Source: a virus. Taken from it: DNA of 64,000 bases. Below the pieces are notes generated by a model. The model made no database searches. It saw only the letters and a list, made by a program, of their open reading frames with translations, and had not been told where the DNA came from. Position numbers and translations under genes: made by a program. Below are positions 1-7,148 of the stretch, piece after piece (position 1 is the stretch's first letter; every line of letters begins with the position of its first letter). Location of the stretch: positions 1 to 64,000 of IMG/VR virus record IMGVR_UViG_3300008450_000013. The stretch is one strand, 5' to 3'.

Positions 1-261
1 TGCCCCATTTGTTTGCATATCAATATATTCGCCAGCGTCATTTTTCGATGTGTCAAAATTCACGGAATCTACAGATGGGTTCCAACACCAAGTTTCAAAA
101 TCTTCCTTCGTTTGCTCTTGCTCTAGCTGGCTCTCTAGCTCTTTGATTCGCTCTTTCAACTGCTCCACCTCAATTTGATATTGTCTACAAAACTCTGTAG
201 CACAATCAAGCTGTTGTTCTAAGCTTCTGACTTCCTCAGACATTTCCTGTTCGTCGCTCAT
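1..261 (-). CDS. Hypothetical coiled-coil protein, C-terminus off the left edge
   Basis: An open frame of 87 codons starts at 261 (ATG, with GGAGAAATT just before it) and runs off the left edge. The first 65 or so residues are rich in Glu, Gln, Leu and Arg with heptad-like spacing, so a coiled coil is likely. The rest is Asp/Asn rich. Its start overlaps the stop of the gene upstream by four bases (ATGA), as for most genes in this leftward operon. Function unknown. Confidence 0.75.
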   Translation of the reverse strand, partial: MSDEQEMSEEVRSLEQQLDCATEFCRQYQIEVEQLKERIKELESQLEQEQTKEDFETWCWNPSVDSVNFDTSKNDAGEYIDMQTNGA

Positions 262-380
262 AATTTCTCCTTAAAATACGTATAAGCTGTCTGCACAGCC
301 ACAAATAACACAACACTAATCGCTGCCACAGCCCAACACTGCAACAACCATGCAACGAATAATATAGTAGAATAAATCAT
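258..380 (-). CDS. Small membrane protein (40 aa)
   Basis: A 40-codon frame with ATGA overlaps at both ends, at 377-380 with the gene upstream and at 258-261 with the gene downstream. Residues 5-32 are almost all hydrophobic (for example ILFVAWLLQCW), giving one transmembrane segment. The tail is short and charged. Function unknown. The tight overlaps are the main evidence that it is real. Confidence 0.65.
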   Translation of the reverse strand: MIYSTILFVAWLLQCWAVAAISVVLFVAVQTAYTYFKEKL

Positions 381-583
381 GTGTCAAGCCCTTTCTTAAT
401 AATTTTCTTAAATTCATCTGGAGCATAATAGTTCCACAATGTGAAATCTGTGTCGTAAAGCTTCTGCATACGTTGTAGCTGTGCTAGTTCTTCACGTCCT
501 TTGCGAGTGATTCTGTAATCATCTGAGAACTCATGTGTCCAATCGTGCGAAGCTAGACACTTCTCATAGAGAGCTATTGTCAT
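377..583 (-). CDS. Hypothetical protein (68 aa)
   Basis: Small soluble protein rich in charged residues, translationally coupled to the next gene by an ATGA overlap at 377-380. It overlaps the end of the gene upstream by 20 bases. Residues 20-45 read like a winged-helix wing region (DDYRITRKGREELAQLQ resembles the end of small wHTH proteins), so a DNA-binding role is possible but unproven. Confidence 0.7.
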   Translation of the reverse strand: MTIALYEKCLASHDWTHEFSDDYRITRKGREELAQLQRMQKLYDTDFTLWNYYAPDEFKKIIKKGLDT

Positions 584-866
584 AATCTTCCCATTCTAAT
601 AATTTATTTAAAACATTCTGCCAAGAAGTTCTATCATTCCACTGTCCTAACGTATAAAATCCAGCTTCAGGGTTAGCTTCACGTTCCTCTTCATCCTTCT
701 TAAAAGCATACTTAAGCTCTCGGAGCATGAGCTTCTTAGTTTTATCTGGCACTTCATCGAAGTTAGCTAGGAACGCTTCTTCAAAATCTGAGACAATGTA
801 TGACATACGCCCAAGGCAATATCTGAAACTACAAAACCATAATACATCCAAGTGTGTTTGTTTCAT
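564..866 (-). CDS. Hypothetical protein (100 aa)
   Basis: Follows directly after the 867-1052 gene, with the purine-rich AAGGGGAGGG before its ATG. The N-terminal 30 residues are aromatic and Cys-rich. The middle is highly charged (KKDEEEREANPEAG) and the end is acidic. No family recognised. It sits in a run of small coupled genes typical of phage early regions. Confidence 0.7.
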   Translation of the reverse strand: MKQTHLDVLWFCSFRYCLGRMSYIVSDFEEAFLANFDEVPDKTKKLMLRELKYAFKKDEEEREANPEAGFYTLGQWNDRTSWQNVLNKLLEWEDYDNSSL

Positions 867-1052
867 TTAGCCCCTCCCCTTCAACATTTCATCTGCGAAA
901 TAATAAGCCATTTCACCAAGTTGTTCTAGCTCGTATTCTTTAGGATTAGATAACATACCTTGCATAGCCAATCCTGCAAAGTGGTCACGAAGAGTTGAAA
1001 ATTCTTTGTCAGTGTCCATTTTCAAGTGGTTGTTGTTAATTAACTCTTTCAT
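867..1052 (-). CDS. Small conserved phage protein of the TLRDHFAGLAMQGML type
   Basis: 61 residues with the sequence STLRDHFAGLAMQGMLSN near residues 20-37. This resembles a motif seen in many short phage and prophage proteins (usually TLRDYFAAKALQG), whose function is not known. The start at 1052 has GGAGAATGT upstream and overlaps the stop of the preceding gene. Confidence 0.75.
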   Translation of the reverse strand: MKELINNNHLKMDTDKEFSTLRDHFAGLAMQGMLSNPKEYELEQLGEMAYYFADEMLKGRG

Positions 1053-1270
1053 ACATTCTCCAAGTAAAAATGTTTTACTTTCTTTAGGCGCTTCACAGCA
1101 TTCTTAGGGTGAATAAGGTGCTTGTCTCCGAGATAGTTCTTAGCAGCCTGTAATTTGTCCTCCAACACATTGTCTGCTGTAATCTTAGCAGAATACACAT
1201 TGTCAATTGTGTGAGATTGATCGTCAGATGTCATGCATTTCTGTTTAAATATATTCCAAAATAAATTCAT
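1049..1270 (-). CDS. Hypothetical protein (73 aa)
   Basis: Lysine-rich protein with a basic C-terminal half (NAVKRLKKVKHFYLENV). Shine-Dalgarno AAAAGGAAACC precedes the ATG, and ATGA overlaps link it to both neighbours. No family recognised. Confidence 0.7.
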   Translation of the reverse strand: MNLFWNIFKQKCMTSDDQSHTIDNVYSAKITADNVLEDKLQAAKNYLGDKHLIHPKNAVKRLKKVKHFYLENV

Positions 1271-1440
1271 TTGGTTTCCTTTTCTTTTAATTTATAACCT
1301 GCTTTGAACGATTGAAAACTGAAATCAATTGTAGAGTTCATGTAGAAGTCCATACTACTACTTCTAATAAATTTACTTATTGGTTTATAGTTTTCAATAT
1401 ACCATGTTTCAAACTCTTGGTTTATGACAGGAATTTTCAT
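1267..1440 (-). CDS. Hypothetical protein (57 aa)
   Basis: A 57-codon frame starting at 1440 with AAGGACTAAT before the ATG and ending in an ATGA overlap with the next gene. The product is basic at its C-terminus (YKLKEKETK). The region between the flanking genes has no other use, which supports this call. Function unknown. Confidence 0.65.
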   Translation of the reverse strand: MKIPVINQEFETWYIENYKPISKFIRSSSMDFYMNSTIDFSFQSFKAGYKLKEKETK

Positions 1441-1441
1441 A

Positions 1442-1639
1442 TTAGTCCTTTGGTTGGTTGTCGAAATAAATTTGTTTAGCTTGTTGAAATGCGTTATGTA
1501 TTCCTACCCATTCTGCCACAGCTTCATGAAAAAGAAATTCATGTCTTGTGTCAATCATTTTTCGTCTTTCGGCTGTTCGTTGTCTAGCCTTATAAACTCT
1601 CCAAGCTAAGTTTGCTAGGATTTTACGGTCTGTGTGCAT
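1442..1639 (-). CDS. Hypothetical protein (65 aa)
   Basis: I place the start at 1639 because GAGAGGATTT lies just upstream, rather than at the earlier in-frame codon at 1654. The product is mostly helical and basic (VYKARQRTAERRKMIDTRH). No family recognised. Confidence 0.65.
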   Translation of the reverse strand: MHTDRKILANLAWRVYKARQRTAERRKMIDTRHEFLFHEAVAEWVGIHNAFQQAKQIYFDNQPKD

Positions 1640-1640
1640 A

Positions 1641-1931
1641 TTAAATCCTCTCAATTAGTTTCATAATCAAGTTGCTAGGCTCAATTCTATGTGTATTATC
1701 AGAGTATGTCAAGGGGTATTCTGTTGTTGCTGGTTCTATGTTGTAATAGCTTGACATCTCATCAAAAATAAATGTACTACCATTCTCTAACTTCCATGTT
1801 GTCGGCATGTATCCAACATCTGTGAGGCAGGCTTCCATCATTTCCATGGTAAGAGACTTGCCCCTAAATCTACCTCCTCCTCCGACAATTAGCACTCTCT
1901 TGTCATCTTTCGTATACAGTTCTTCGTTCAT
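1641..1931 (-). CDS. Hypothetical protein with a P-loop-like motif
   Basis: About 96 residues from the ATG at 1931 (AAAGGGTGTTGT upstream). Residues near 12-25 read RVLIVGGGGRFRGKSL, which resembles a Walker A loop (GxxxxGKS) after a beta strand, as in small NTPases. No clear Walker B follows and the protein is short for an ATPase, so nucleotide binding is only a suggestion. It follows the recombinase gene directly. Confidence 0.6.
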   Translation of the reverse strand: MNEELYTKDDKRVLIVGGGGRFRGKSLTMEMMEACLTDVGYMPTTWKLENGSTFIFDEMSSYYNIEPATTEYPLTYSDNTHRIEPSNLIMKLIERI

Positions 1932-1942
1932 ACAACACCCTT

Positions 1943-2590
1943 TCACACTGCTTTAGCAGAAATTTGTCGTTGTAGTTGTTCCCACTTAACTTCCAATTGC
2001 TTAAAAGCCTCAGCACAAGAATATTGCTTCTTGTATGTGCTTACTGTCTTCTCAGATATGCCATGTCGATGTGCTACATTCATACGAGAAACACCAGCTT
2101 GCAAGTCTGCTAGGATTGCTTTGATTTTGTCTGGGCTGTGTTGCATTTGGCGACCAACGATAGTTCCTTGTTCACGAGTTCTATTCAATCCAGCCACTAC
2201 ACGCTCCGCGATCATGTTTCTTTCTAGCTCCGCCACCGCACTAAGCATTGTCAAGAGCATCTTACCAATGGGACTACACAAGTCTACAGAATCAAGCTGC
2301 AACACTCTCAGCTTAACTCCCATAGACTTGAACAATTCTACTGTGTTAAGAATATCAATAGCACTACGCCCCATACGATCTATAGAAATTGTGACAACAC
2401 AATCTGAAGGCTTGAGAATGCTTAACATTTCCTTGAACGCAGGTCGTTGTCCAGCCTCTACTGTACCACTGACACCGACATCTGAGAACTGTTTGTCAAT
2501 CTTAAAACCAGCATCTGCAATCAGCTTATCTTGATTGTCGGTTGTTTGCCCTTTCAGCGTACTTACGCGAGTGTAAGAGTATGTAGCCAT
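1943..2590 (-). CDS. Serine recombinase (resolvase/invertase family)
   Basis: 215 residues, the usual size of a small serine recombinase. The catalytic serine is Ser10 in YTRVSTLKGQTTDNQ. The family motifs DVGVSGT, RPAFKEML, IDRMGRSAIDIL and LLTMLSAVAELERNMIAERV follow in order, then a C-terminal helix-turn-helix (VSRMNVAHRHGISEKTVSTYKKQ). Such enzymes cut and rejoin DNA at short inverted sites to invert or resolve segments, or resolve multimers. I saw no obvious invertible segment with paired sites nearby. It could act on concatemers or be a mobile passenger. Confidence 0.93.
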   Translation of the reverse strand: MATYSYTRVSTLKGQTTDNQDKLIADAGFKIDKQFSDVGVSGTVEAGQRPAFKEMLSILKPSDCVVTISIDRMGRSAIDILNTVELFKSMGVKLRVLQLDSVDLCSPIGKMLLTMLSAVAELERNMIAERVVAGLNRTREQGTIVGRQMQHSPDKIKAILADLQAGVSRMNVAHRHGISEKTVSTYKKQYSCAEAFKQLEVKWEQLQRQISAKAV

Positions 2591-2640
2591 TTGAATTTCT
2601 CCAAGAATTATTTGATGAACGTATTATTGCAGAACTATTT

Positions 2641-3144
2641 TTATCTGTCAAGCTTTCTTTTCAAAATCTCAGCAGCCTTGATAAAATCTCTCAACCGCAT
2701 TCCCTGAAAAGCATCTGTCTGTACAAAATTATCTATCAGAGGCTCCATGTCACTGTCATCATCTAGAATGACAAAGTTATCAAACTCTGAGGAATACTTA
2801 TTAATCCACTGCAAGATTTCTTTACCTCGTCCGTGTTCTTCATAAGGAACCCCATTTATAGTAGGAGTCTTCCAACGATCATCTGTGTACATGTAATGTC
2901 CTAATGACGGACAAGCAGCTCCTAATATTCCTTGCAGTGCATATTGGTCGTAGAGTTTTCTCCAAGAGCTACTAATCACAATACGACAATTATATTCTTC
3001 ACAGAGACGCTTTACAAGACGACATGATACAGGGTCAAGATAGTTGTATCCTGCAATTTCTCCTTCTGCAATGCATGTCTCAGGGTTACAGATAACTCCG
3101 TCAAAATCCAAGAAGATGATGTTTGGTAGTGGCTTAGTTGTCAT
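2641..3144 (-). CDS. HAD-fold phosphatase, Swiss-Army-Knife RNA repair type
   Basis: 167 residues. The HAD motif I is FLDFDGVI with Asp13 and Asp15. A Ser/Thr motif II lies in IVISSSWRKL, and the acidic motif IV is FVILDDDSDM near residue 138. The layout (RGKEILQWI then VILDDDSD) matches the HAD_SAK family found in phage and bacterial RNA repair proteins, where the domain can act as a 5'/3' end phosphatase. A general nucleotidase role is also possible. It is a stand-alone domain here, without a ligase partner in view. Confidence 0.8.
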   Translation of the reverse strand: MTTKPLPNIIFLDFDGVICNPETCIAEGEIAGYNYLDPVSCRLVKRLCEEYNCRIVISSSWRKLYDQYALQGILGAACPSLGHYMYTDDRWKTPTINGVPYEEHGRGKEILQWINKYSSEFDNFVILDDDSDMEPLIDNFVQTDAFQGMRLRDFIKAAEILKRKLDR

Positions 3145-3313
3145 TGTTAGTCACTCCCACATCAAGAACATAGAAAGCTCCTTTATAGAAGCTAATCGTA
3201 ACAACCCAGCCTTCAGACTCTGTTGTAACTACCTCTCCAAAAGCTTTGGCTTCGTCAAACATTTCTTGTGAAGGAGGTTTGTAGTGGACAGGGAATTCTA
3301 TGAATGGTTTCAT
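3134..3313 (-). CDS. Hypothetical protein (59 aa)
   Basis: A 59-codon frame beginning at 3313 with GGAGAAGAAATT upstream. It overlaps the HAD gene start by 11 bases and shares an ATGA with the gene before it. The product looks like a small beta-rich domain (EGWVVTISFYKGAFYVLDVG). Function unknown. Confidence 0.65.
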   Translation of the reverse strand: MKPFIEFPVHYKPPSQEMFDEAKAFGEVVTTESEGWVVTISFYKGAFYVLDVGVTNNDN

Positions 3314-3558
3314 AATTTCTTCTCCTTATTCAAATAGAACAATCTACTCTCGGCAATCTCTAACGCAAAAGCCTTCTCAGCTACTTTCTTTCTATTAGCC
3401 ATAACACCCTTCCACACATTTATGTCGTGGTTAGAGCTAATTCTTTCAATGTCACATAAATCTAAATCTTCCGAGCTACGAATTAATGTCCGCAGTCCTT
3501 GCCAATATGCATTGTACAGAGCTTTTAGTTCTGTGTCTTGTTGGTCTTCTGAGATCAT
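3310..3558 (-). CDS. Hypothetical protein (82 aa)
   Basis: Acidic N-terminus and a basic helical C-terminus (NRKKVAEKAFALEIAESRL). Coupled at both ends through ATGA overlaps. No family recognised. Confidence 0.65.
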   Translation of the reverse strand: MISEDQQDTELKALYNAYWQGLRTLIRSSEDLDLCDIERISSNHDINVWKGVMANRKKVAEKAFALEIAESRLFYLNKEKKL

Positions 3559-3716
3559 TCTGCTTCCTTCACTTTTCTCTTAAGCTCTTCTCTCATCCAG
3601 TTGTATGAGAAACTTGGTTGAGCTTTACCTACTGTGAGGATTGTGATAATCCCATCTAGTATTTGACAGAATCCATATTTAATACGTCTCTTATCAAAGT
3701 TCTTGTTATAAGTCAT
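3555..3716 (-). CDS. Hypothetical basic protein (53 aa)
   Basis: A 53-codon frame with an ATGA overlap to the gene downstream and AAAGGAGAAATGAT before its start. Highly basic ends (NKNFDKRRIKYG and REELKRKVKEAE). Might bind nucleic acid, but no family is recognised. Confidence 0.6.
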   Translation of the reverse strand: MTYNKNFDKRRIKYGFCQILDGIITILTVGKAQPSFSYNWMREELKRKVKEAE

Positions 3717-3717
3717 A

Positions 3718-3885
3718 TCATTTCTCCTTTAATTTACCAACAAACCAATAAGCTCCTACCAAAGCCAACATTCCTCGGAAGAATCCGTTGAAGTGTTCTG
3801 ATACTCCGTGCACTAAGCCTATCATAATGAAACTTAACACAATAGCTACGCACAGCTCAATAATGAACCACATGAATGCTTTCAT
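3718..3885 (-). CDS. Small membrane protein (55 aa)
   Basis: Starts at 3885 with AAAGGAAGCTAA upstream. Two hydrophobic stretches (residues 4-24 and 36-50) separated by a short polar loop, so two membrane passes are likely. Ends with KLKEK. Function unknown. Confidence 0.65.
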   Translation of the reverse strand: MKAFMWFIIELCVAIVLSFIMIGLVHGVSEHFNGFFRGMLALVGAYWFVGKLKEK

Positions 3886-4113
3886 TTAGCTTCCTTTTAA
3901 TTTATGTTCTAAACGTATAATCTTCACTTGCATGTCATACTTATCACAAATATCATGGATAGTACTATTCTGATAGACAACAACCTCGACATCATTATGT
4001 TTCGCAACAAATCCATTCCGATGCGAGGTTCTAACTTCTTCTAGCACTCTTTGCAAGAAAAAATATATGTGCTCTCCTAATTGTGCTTCAACTACTGGCA
4101 TATTGTTATTCAT
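3886..4113 (-). CDS. Hypothetical protein (75 aa)
   Basis: Strong Shine-Dalgarno AAGGAGAACTT before the ATG at 4113. Mixed alpha/beta composition with a basic C-terminus (IIRLEHKLKGS). No family recognised. Confidence 0.7.
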   Translation of the reverse strand: MNNNMPVVEAQLGEHIYFFLQRVLEEVRTSHRNGFVAKHNDVEVVVYQNSTIHDICDKYDMQVKIIRLEHKLKGS

Positions 4114-4123
4114 AAGTTCTCCT

Positions 4124-4492
4124 TTAGTTAATCAAATCAACAAGACATGTTGCTTCCAACAACACTTGATAATACCCATCACTGTGAGAATTCTCCCAAG
4201 CCTTCTCAAACAGTTTCTCACGCTTAGGGTGATTTGTAATCCCAAGCTCTTCAAATAAATCTTGTTTGAATTCATTGTAGAGCTTTGCCTTCTCTTCGTT
4301 ATATTGCTTCAAGTGTTTCTTGTAAGCTTCTTTGTTTAATACAGTTTCTTTAGCTGAGTAGTTTGTCGGAGCAACAATACCCACACCAGAAGCTGCAATA
4401 CAAACACCAGCTTTGTAGTAGTACGTTGTTTCATATTCTCGTTTGTTAGGGTATTTAGTTGTTGGTGTCGCGTAGTAATCCATGTCTTTCAT
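4124..4492 (-). CDS. Hypothetical protein (122 aa), first gene of the leftward operon
   Basis: First gene after the leftward promoter at 4524-4552, with AAGGAGAAATAA before its ATG. The N-terminus is tyrosine-rich, followed by a Gly/Ala stretch (CIAASGVGIVAP) and a charged helical C-terminal half. Being first in the operon suggests early expression. No family recognised. Confidence 0.75.
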   Translation of the reverse strand: MKDMDYYATPTTKYPNKREYETTYYYKAGVCIAASGVGIVAPTNYSAKETVLNKEAYKKHLKQYNEEKAKLYNEFKQDLFEELGITNHPKREKLFEKAWENSHSDGYYQVLLEATCLVDLIN

Positions 4493-4523
4493 TTATTTCT
4501 CCTTACGTTGTTAATGTGTAGTC

Positions 4524-4552
4524 ATTGTGAAGCATTTAAAATTCCTTGTCAA
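4524..4552 (-). promoter_or_regulatory. Sigma-70-type promoter, leftward
   Basis: On the minus strand TTGACA (4552-4547), a 17-bp spacer and CACAAT (4529-4524). The start point falls about 25 bases before the first gene of the leftward operon (4492). Confidence 0.75.
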
Positions 4553-4651
4553 GCATTTTGTTGAGTTAATTCTCTAGGAATTCCAGTTATATGAAATAAG
4601 TATATCTCTAATACGTGTTATCAATTATGGTGATATCTGTTATTAAGCTAC

Positions 4652-4680
4652 TTGCAATTTCACCATCTCACTGTTATAAT
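4652..4680 (+). promoter_or_regulatory. Sigma-70-type promoter for an orphan transcript
   Basis: TTGCAA at 4652-4657, a 17-bp spacer, and a perfect TATAAT at 4675-4680. No well-supported gene follows for more than 500 bases, and a terminator lies at 5135-5168. Confidence 0.75.
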
Positions 4681-4686
4681 GTCTGT

Positions 4687-5168
4687 TACATAGAAGGGCG
4701 GTTGTAATTGTACGTTGGCTTCTATGGAATATGTGAAATCATATTACAGACATCTACCAAGGGAGTGCGCAAGGTGTCAGCTTGAAAGAAGGGTATTATT
4801 ACACATGCGAAATCAATCAAAGTTGATTAATAACGTGTCAATGATAGTATTCGGAAGTGGAAGCTTCGCACAGCATAATACAATAGTGCTGCATATAGCC
4901 ACTGAAATGAATGGAGTGTATTCTCACATTCTGCTTATAAGTGATAATCGGTGACAGGGATGTTCTGTTGTTGAGAGACTATAAGTAAACCTCTAAGCTG
5001 CTTCTTAGGAAGTGGCTAGGGAAAGTTTTGCTTAAAGTTCCTCTCAGTGACAGGGGTTATATACTACTGTAAGATGCATTCAGTTTACTTTAAGTACGTT
5101 ATATCAGAATAAATGATACAAATAAAGAGTACATAGAGCTACAGCCTTAATCGGTTAGTAGCTCTTTT
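4687..5168 (+). ncRNA. Candidate structured non-coding RNA of about 480 nt
   Basis: The stretch lies between a strong promoter (4652-4680) and a hairpin-plus-T terminator (5135-5168). Visible pairings include CATAGAAG 4689-4696 with CTTCTATG 4719-4726, AATATG 4728-4733 with CATATT 4740-4745, AATCAA 4811-4816 with TTGATT 4823-4828, and a long-range TGAGAG 4972-4977 with CTCTCA 5041-5046. GTGACAGGG occurs twice, at 4951 and 5047. A 79-codon frame (4715-4954) starts with TTG, or ATG at 4724, and has no ribosome binding site, so I favour RNA over protein. No known RNA family is recognised. Confidence 0.5.
5135..5168 (+). terminator. Intrinsic terminator
   Basis: Stem AGAGCTAC (5135-5142) with GTAGCTCT (5158-5165), a 15-base loop, then TTTT. 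It ends the orphan transcript just before the promoter of the next operon. Confidence 0.75.
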
Positions 5169-5191
5169 GCTTTATGGAGAGAAGAAATATG

Positions 5192-5220
5192 TTGACATAC
5201 AAAACTAGAGGAGCTACTAT
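5192..5220 (+). promoter_or_regulatory. Sigma-70-type promoter for the rightward early genes
   Basis: TTGACA at 5192-5197, a 17-bp spacer, TACTAT at 5215-5220. It lies 33 bases before the ATG at 5253 and right after the terminator at 5135-5168. Confidence 0.85.
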
Positions 5221-5252
5221 TCTTTCATTCGCTAACAAACAAGGAGAAACAA

Positions 5253-5513
5253 ATGTCAAGATTTGAAGATTGGATATTAGAAACATCACGTAGAGCTGGA
5301 ACACATATTGACAGGAGCACAAATGGAACATACTTAGACAATCGTGTAGCTGCTAAATATTCTGCTTGGAAAGCTTCTAAGACGCTTCCAACAGCTAAAC
5401 AAGTTCTTGACACATATCATAATAATGTTGTAGAGTATGATCTGTCCACTAACGAAGGGATATTTATGTTGGTGTCTGATGTTGTTAATCGTATGAATAA
5501 GGAGGATGTATGA
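5253..5513 (+). CDS. Hypothetical protein (86 aa), first rightward early gene
   Basis: AAGGAGAAACAA precedes the ATG, and the promoter at 5192-5220 is immediately upstream. The product is a soluble, mostly helical protein (AAKYSAWKASKTLPTAKQVL). It overlaps the next gene by four bases. No family recognised. Confidence 0.8.
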   Translation: MSRFEDWILETSRRAGTHIDRSTNGTYLDNRVAAKYSAWKASKTLPTAKQVLDTYHNNVVEYDLSTNEGIFMLVSDVVNRMNKEDV

Positions 5514-5785
5514 AACATTTCAATACTAGAACAGTACCAGAGAAAACAGAAACATACTGCAGTGGAACAACTTGTGACTTTTGCAATAACAGGCTAGATT
5601 TTGTAAAGTATGCTGACTACTCTGTAGTCGAGATGTCACATGAAGAAGGTGTTAATTATCCTGAATACAGCCATTACACTAAGGTGCACATCCACTCTTG
5701 TGTTACTTGCTTTAATTCAAAGATACTTCCAAAGCTTAAGGAAATAGCTATCAGCGAGTTCTATGTCGAGAAGTATGAAGATTGA
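5510..5785 (+). CDS. Small putative zinc-binding protein (91 aa)
   Basis: AAGGAGGATGT precedes the ATG, which overlaps the previous stop. Cysteines occur in two clusters, CSGTTCDFC near residues 18-26 and HIHSCVTC near 65-72, a spacing that could hold one zinc ion in a ribbon-like fold. Function unknown. Confidence 0.75.
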   Translation: MKHFNTRTVPEKTETYCSGTTCDFCNNRLDFVKYADYSVVEMSHEEGVNYPEYSHYTKVHIHSCVTCFNSKILPKLKEIAISEFYVEKYED

Positions 5786-5815
5786 GACTGTACAAAACAA
5801 CAGGTGAGAAATATC

Positions 5816-5968
5816 ATGAAGATATTTAGAGTGACATACAAAATATATGATGACTTTGGAGAATTAATCAGAATCAGTATTGACAAGCCTAATAAAGACG
5901 ATTATAGTTACACCACTGTCAAGGAACTTATATTTGACACAGAATTATGTGAAGAAGCTTTGTTTTAA
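5816..5968 (+). CDS. Hypothetical protein (50 aa)
   Basis: Short frame with AGGTGAGAAATATC before the ATG. Acidic C-terminus (DTELCEEALF) and a beta-rich start (FRVTYKIYDDFGELIRISI). It fills the gap between two good genes in the same direction. Function unknown. Confidence 0.6.
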   Translation: MKIFRVTYKIYDDFGELIRISIDKPNKDDYSYTTVKELIFDTELCEEALF

Positions 5969-5990
5969 TAAATTTTAAAGGAGAATTACA

Positions 5991-6407
5991 ATGAATACGA
6001 ATAACACGACAAATTTGCAACAAGTTGCAACACAGCAAATTAACGACACAACAGCCAAGAATGCAGCTATTCTTACAGCGATGTACGACGTAGCATTCAA
6101 TAAAGTGCCAGATGCTGAAGGCTTTCAATATTGGATGAATGAAATGGCTAATGGCAAGACAAGCCATGACATTGCTAAGATTTGGCAGAGCTACATTCCT
6201 AGCTTTGGTAGCATGGCTAACACAGAGGTTGTCATTGATATGTTTAGCAACAATGGATACAATCATGATGCTAGCACGTCAGTGCAGAATCACTGGGGTA
6301 ATTTGGCATTAAGTGCTGTGCCCAGCTATGAGCTGTTGTATGATATGAGTGTGAAGCTTGTAGGGCAGACAAATGAGTTTCACAGTTTTTATGACAATTA
6401 TTTCTAA
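5991..6407 (+). CDS. DUF4214-like domain protein
   Basis: 138 residues, with AAAGGAGAATTACA before the ATG. Residues about 25-75 (YDVAFNKVPDAEGFQYWMNE and following DIAKIW) match the DUF4214 pattern, which is usually found as a repeat in secreted RTX, S-layer or tail-linked proteins. No signal peptide is seen. The tape measure protein of this phage carries a similar C-terminal stretch (residues about 1749-1800), so a structural or tail-tip role is possible even though the gene sits among early genes. Confidence 0.75.
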   Translation: MNTNNTTNLQQVATQQINDTTAKNAAILTAMYDVAFNKVPDAEGFQYWMNEMANGKTSHDIAKIWQSYIPSFGSMANTEVVIDMFSNNGYNHDASTSVQNHWGNLALSAVPSYELLYDMSVKLVGQTNEFHSFYDNYF

Positions 6408-6420
6408 TAGGAGAATTACA

Positions 6421-6972
6421 ATGACTATAAAATTTAAAGTAGGTGATCGTGTGGTTCGCACAGAACCTTATACATGGGTGTTTGACTATGATTTTATGCA
6501 AAAAGATAGCGAATACATAGTTAGTGACATTATTGGAATCCTAAACTTGAAGGTTGAAGGAAGTAATCATATTTATGCGAGTGCGAACTTCAAGCTTGTA
6601 GAAGAAAATCCAGTATTCAAAGCCATGAAATTTCGTGTAAACACTCCAGAGCAGTCTAAAGAAATTCAGGAAGCTTTGTTCTCTATGGGGTATGGGTGGG
6701 AGCAATACGCAAAGAAAGTTATGTTTCAAGAGGATGTTTGGGATTGGATATATACAGAGGGTAATGGATATATCTGGAGGATGTACAAGGAAGGCGAAGG
6801 AATTTGTAGCATCTTTGATTCTGCAGAAGAATTTACAATCAAGACTACAAAATCCTATGAACTCATTCCTGTGGAAACTGAAATTCCAGAAGAAACAATT
6901 GAGCTAATGGGACAGAAGTATTCTAAGAAGGAATTGGAAAATGCTTTACGTTCTCTGAAGCCTGTTGAATAG
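6421..6972 (+). CDS. Hypothetical protein (183 aa)
   Basis: The ATG at 6421 is preceded by AGGAGAATTACA, the same leader as the gene before, so I prefer it to an upstream in-frame codon. The N-terminus (KFKVGDRVVRTEPY) reads like a small SH3-type barrel. A middle part (residues about 62-140) is aromatic-rich, and the C-terminus (MGQKYSKKELENALRSL) is helical. No family firmly recognised. Confidence 0.8.
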   Translation: MTIKFKVGDRVVRTEPYTWVFDYDFMQKDSEYIVSDIIGILNLKVEGSNHIYASANFKLVEENPVFKAMKFRVNTPEQSKEIQEALFSMGYGWEQYAKKVMFQEDVWDWIYTEGNGYIWRMYKEGEGICSIFDSAEEFTIKTTKSYELIPVETEIPEETIELMGQKYSKKELENALRSLKPVE

Positions 6973-6984
6973 GATTTCCTTGGA

Positions 6985-7148
6985 AATTACGTTTTCCTGA
7001 TGTTTTGAAAATGCCTTGGAAAATAGGATTTTGATTTTGTCTTGGAAAACGTAATTGAACAGGAAAATACGTTTACACATTGTTCTATCATAATCATGCT
7101 GCAAATATGCAACATTTATGTAAGAATGATGTGTAAACACAACTGAAA
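6985..7148. repeat. Two nested-type inverted repeats in an intergenic gap
   Basis: AATTACGTTTTCC (6985-6997) is perfectly inverted as GGAAAACGTAATT (7044-7056). GTTTACACAT (7071-7080) is perfectly inverted as ATGTGTAAAC (7139-7148). Short copies of CTTGGAAA also recur. These could be operators, or RNA hairpins in the transcript between 6972 and 7204. Confidence 0.7.

Noticed and set aside
2031-2534. 167-codon plus-strand frame opposite the serine recombinase
   Set aside because: It is the antisense shadow of a gene with clear catalytic motifs and has no ribosome binding site.
1943-2590. Integrase of a temperate phage
   Set aside because: The enzyme is a small serine resolvase/invertase type, and there is no repressor, excisionase or attachment site in view, so I do not infer lysogeny.
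4715-4954. 79-codon frame in the orphan transcription unit
   Set aside because: It starts with TTG (or ATG at 4724) and lacks a ribosome binding site, unlike nearly every other gene here. The stretch has many RNA pairings, so I treat it as non-coding.
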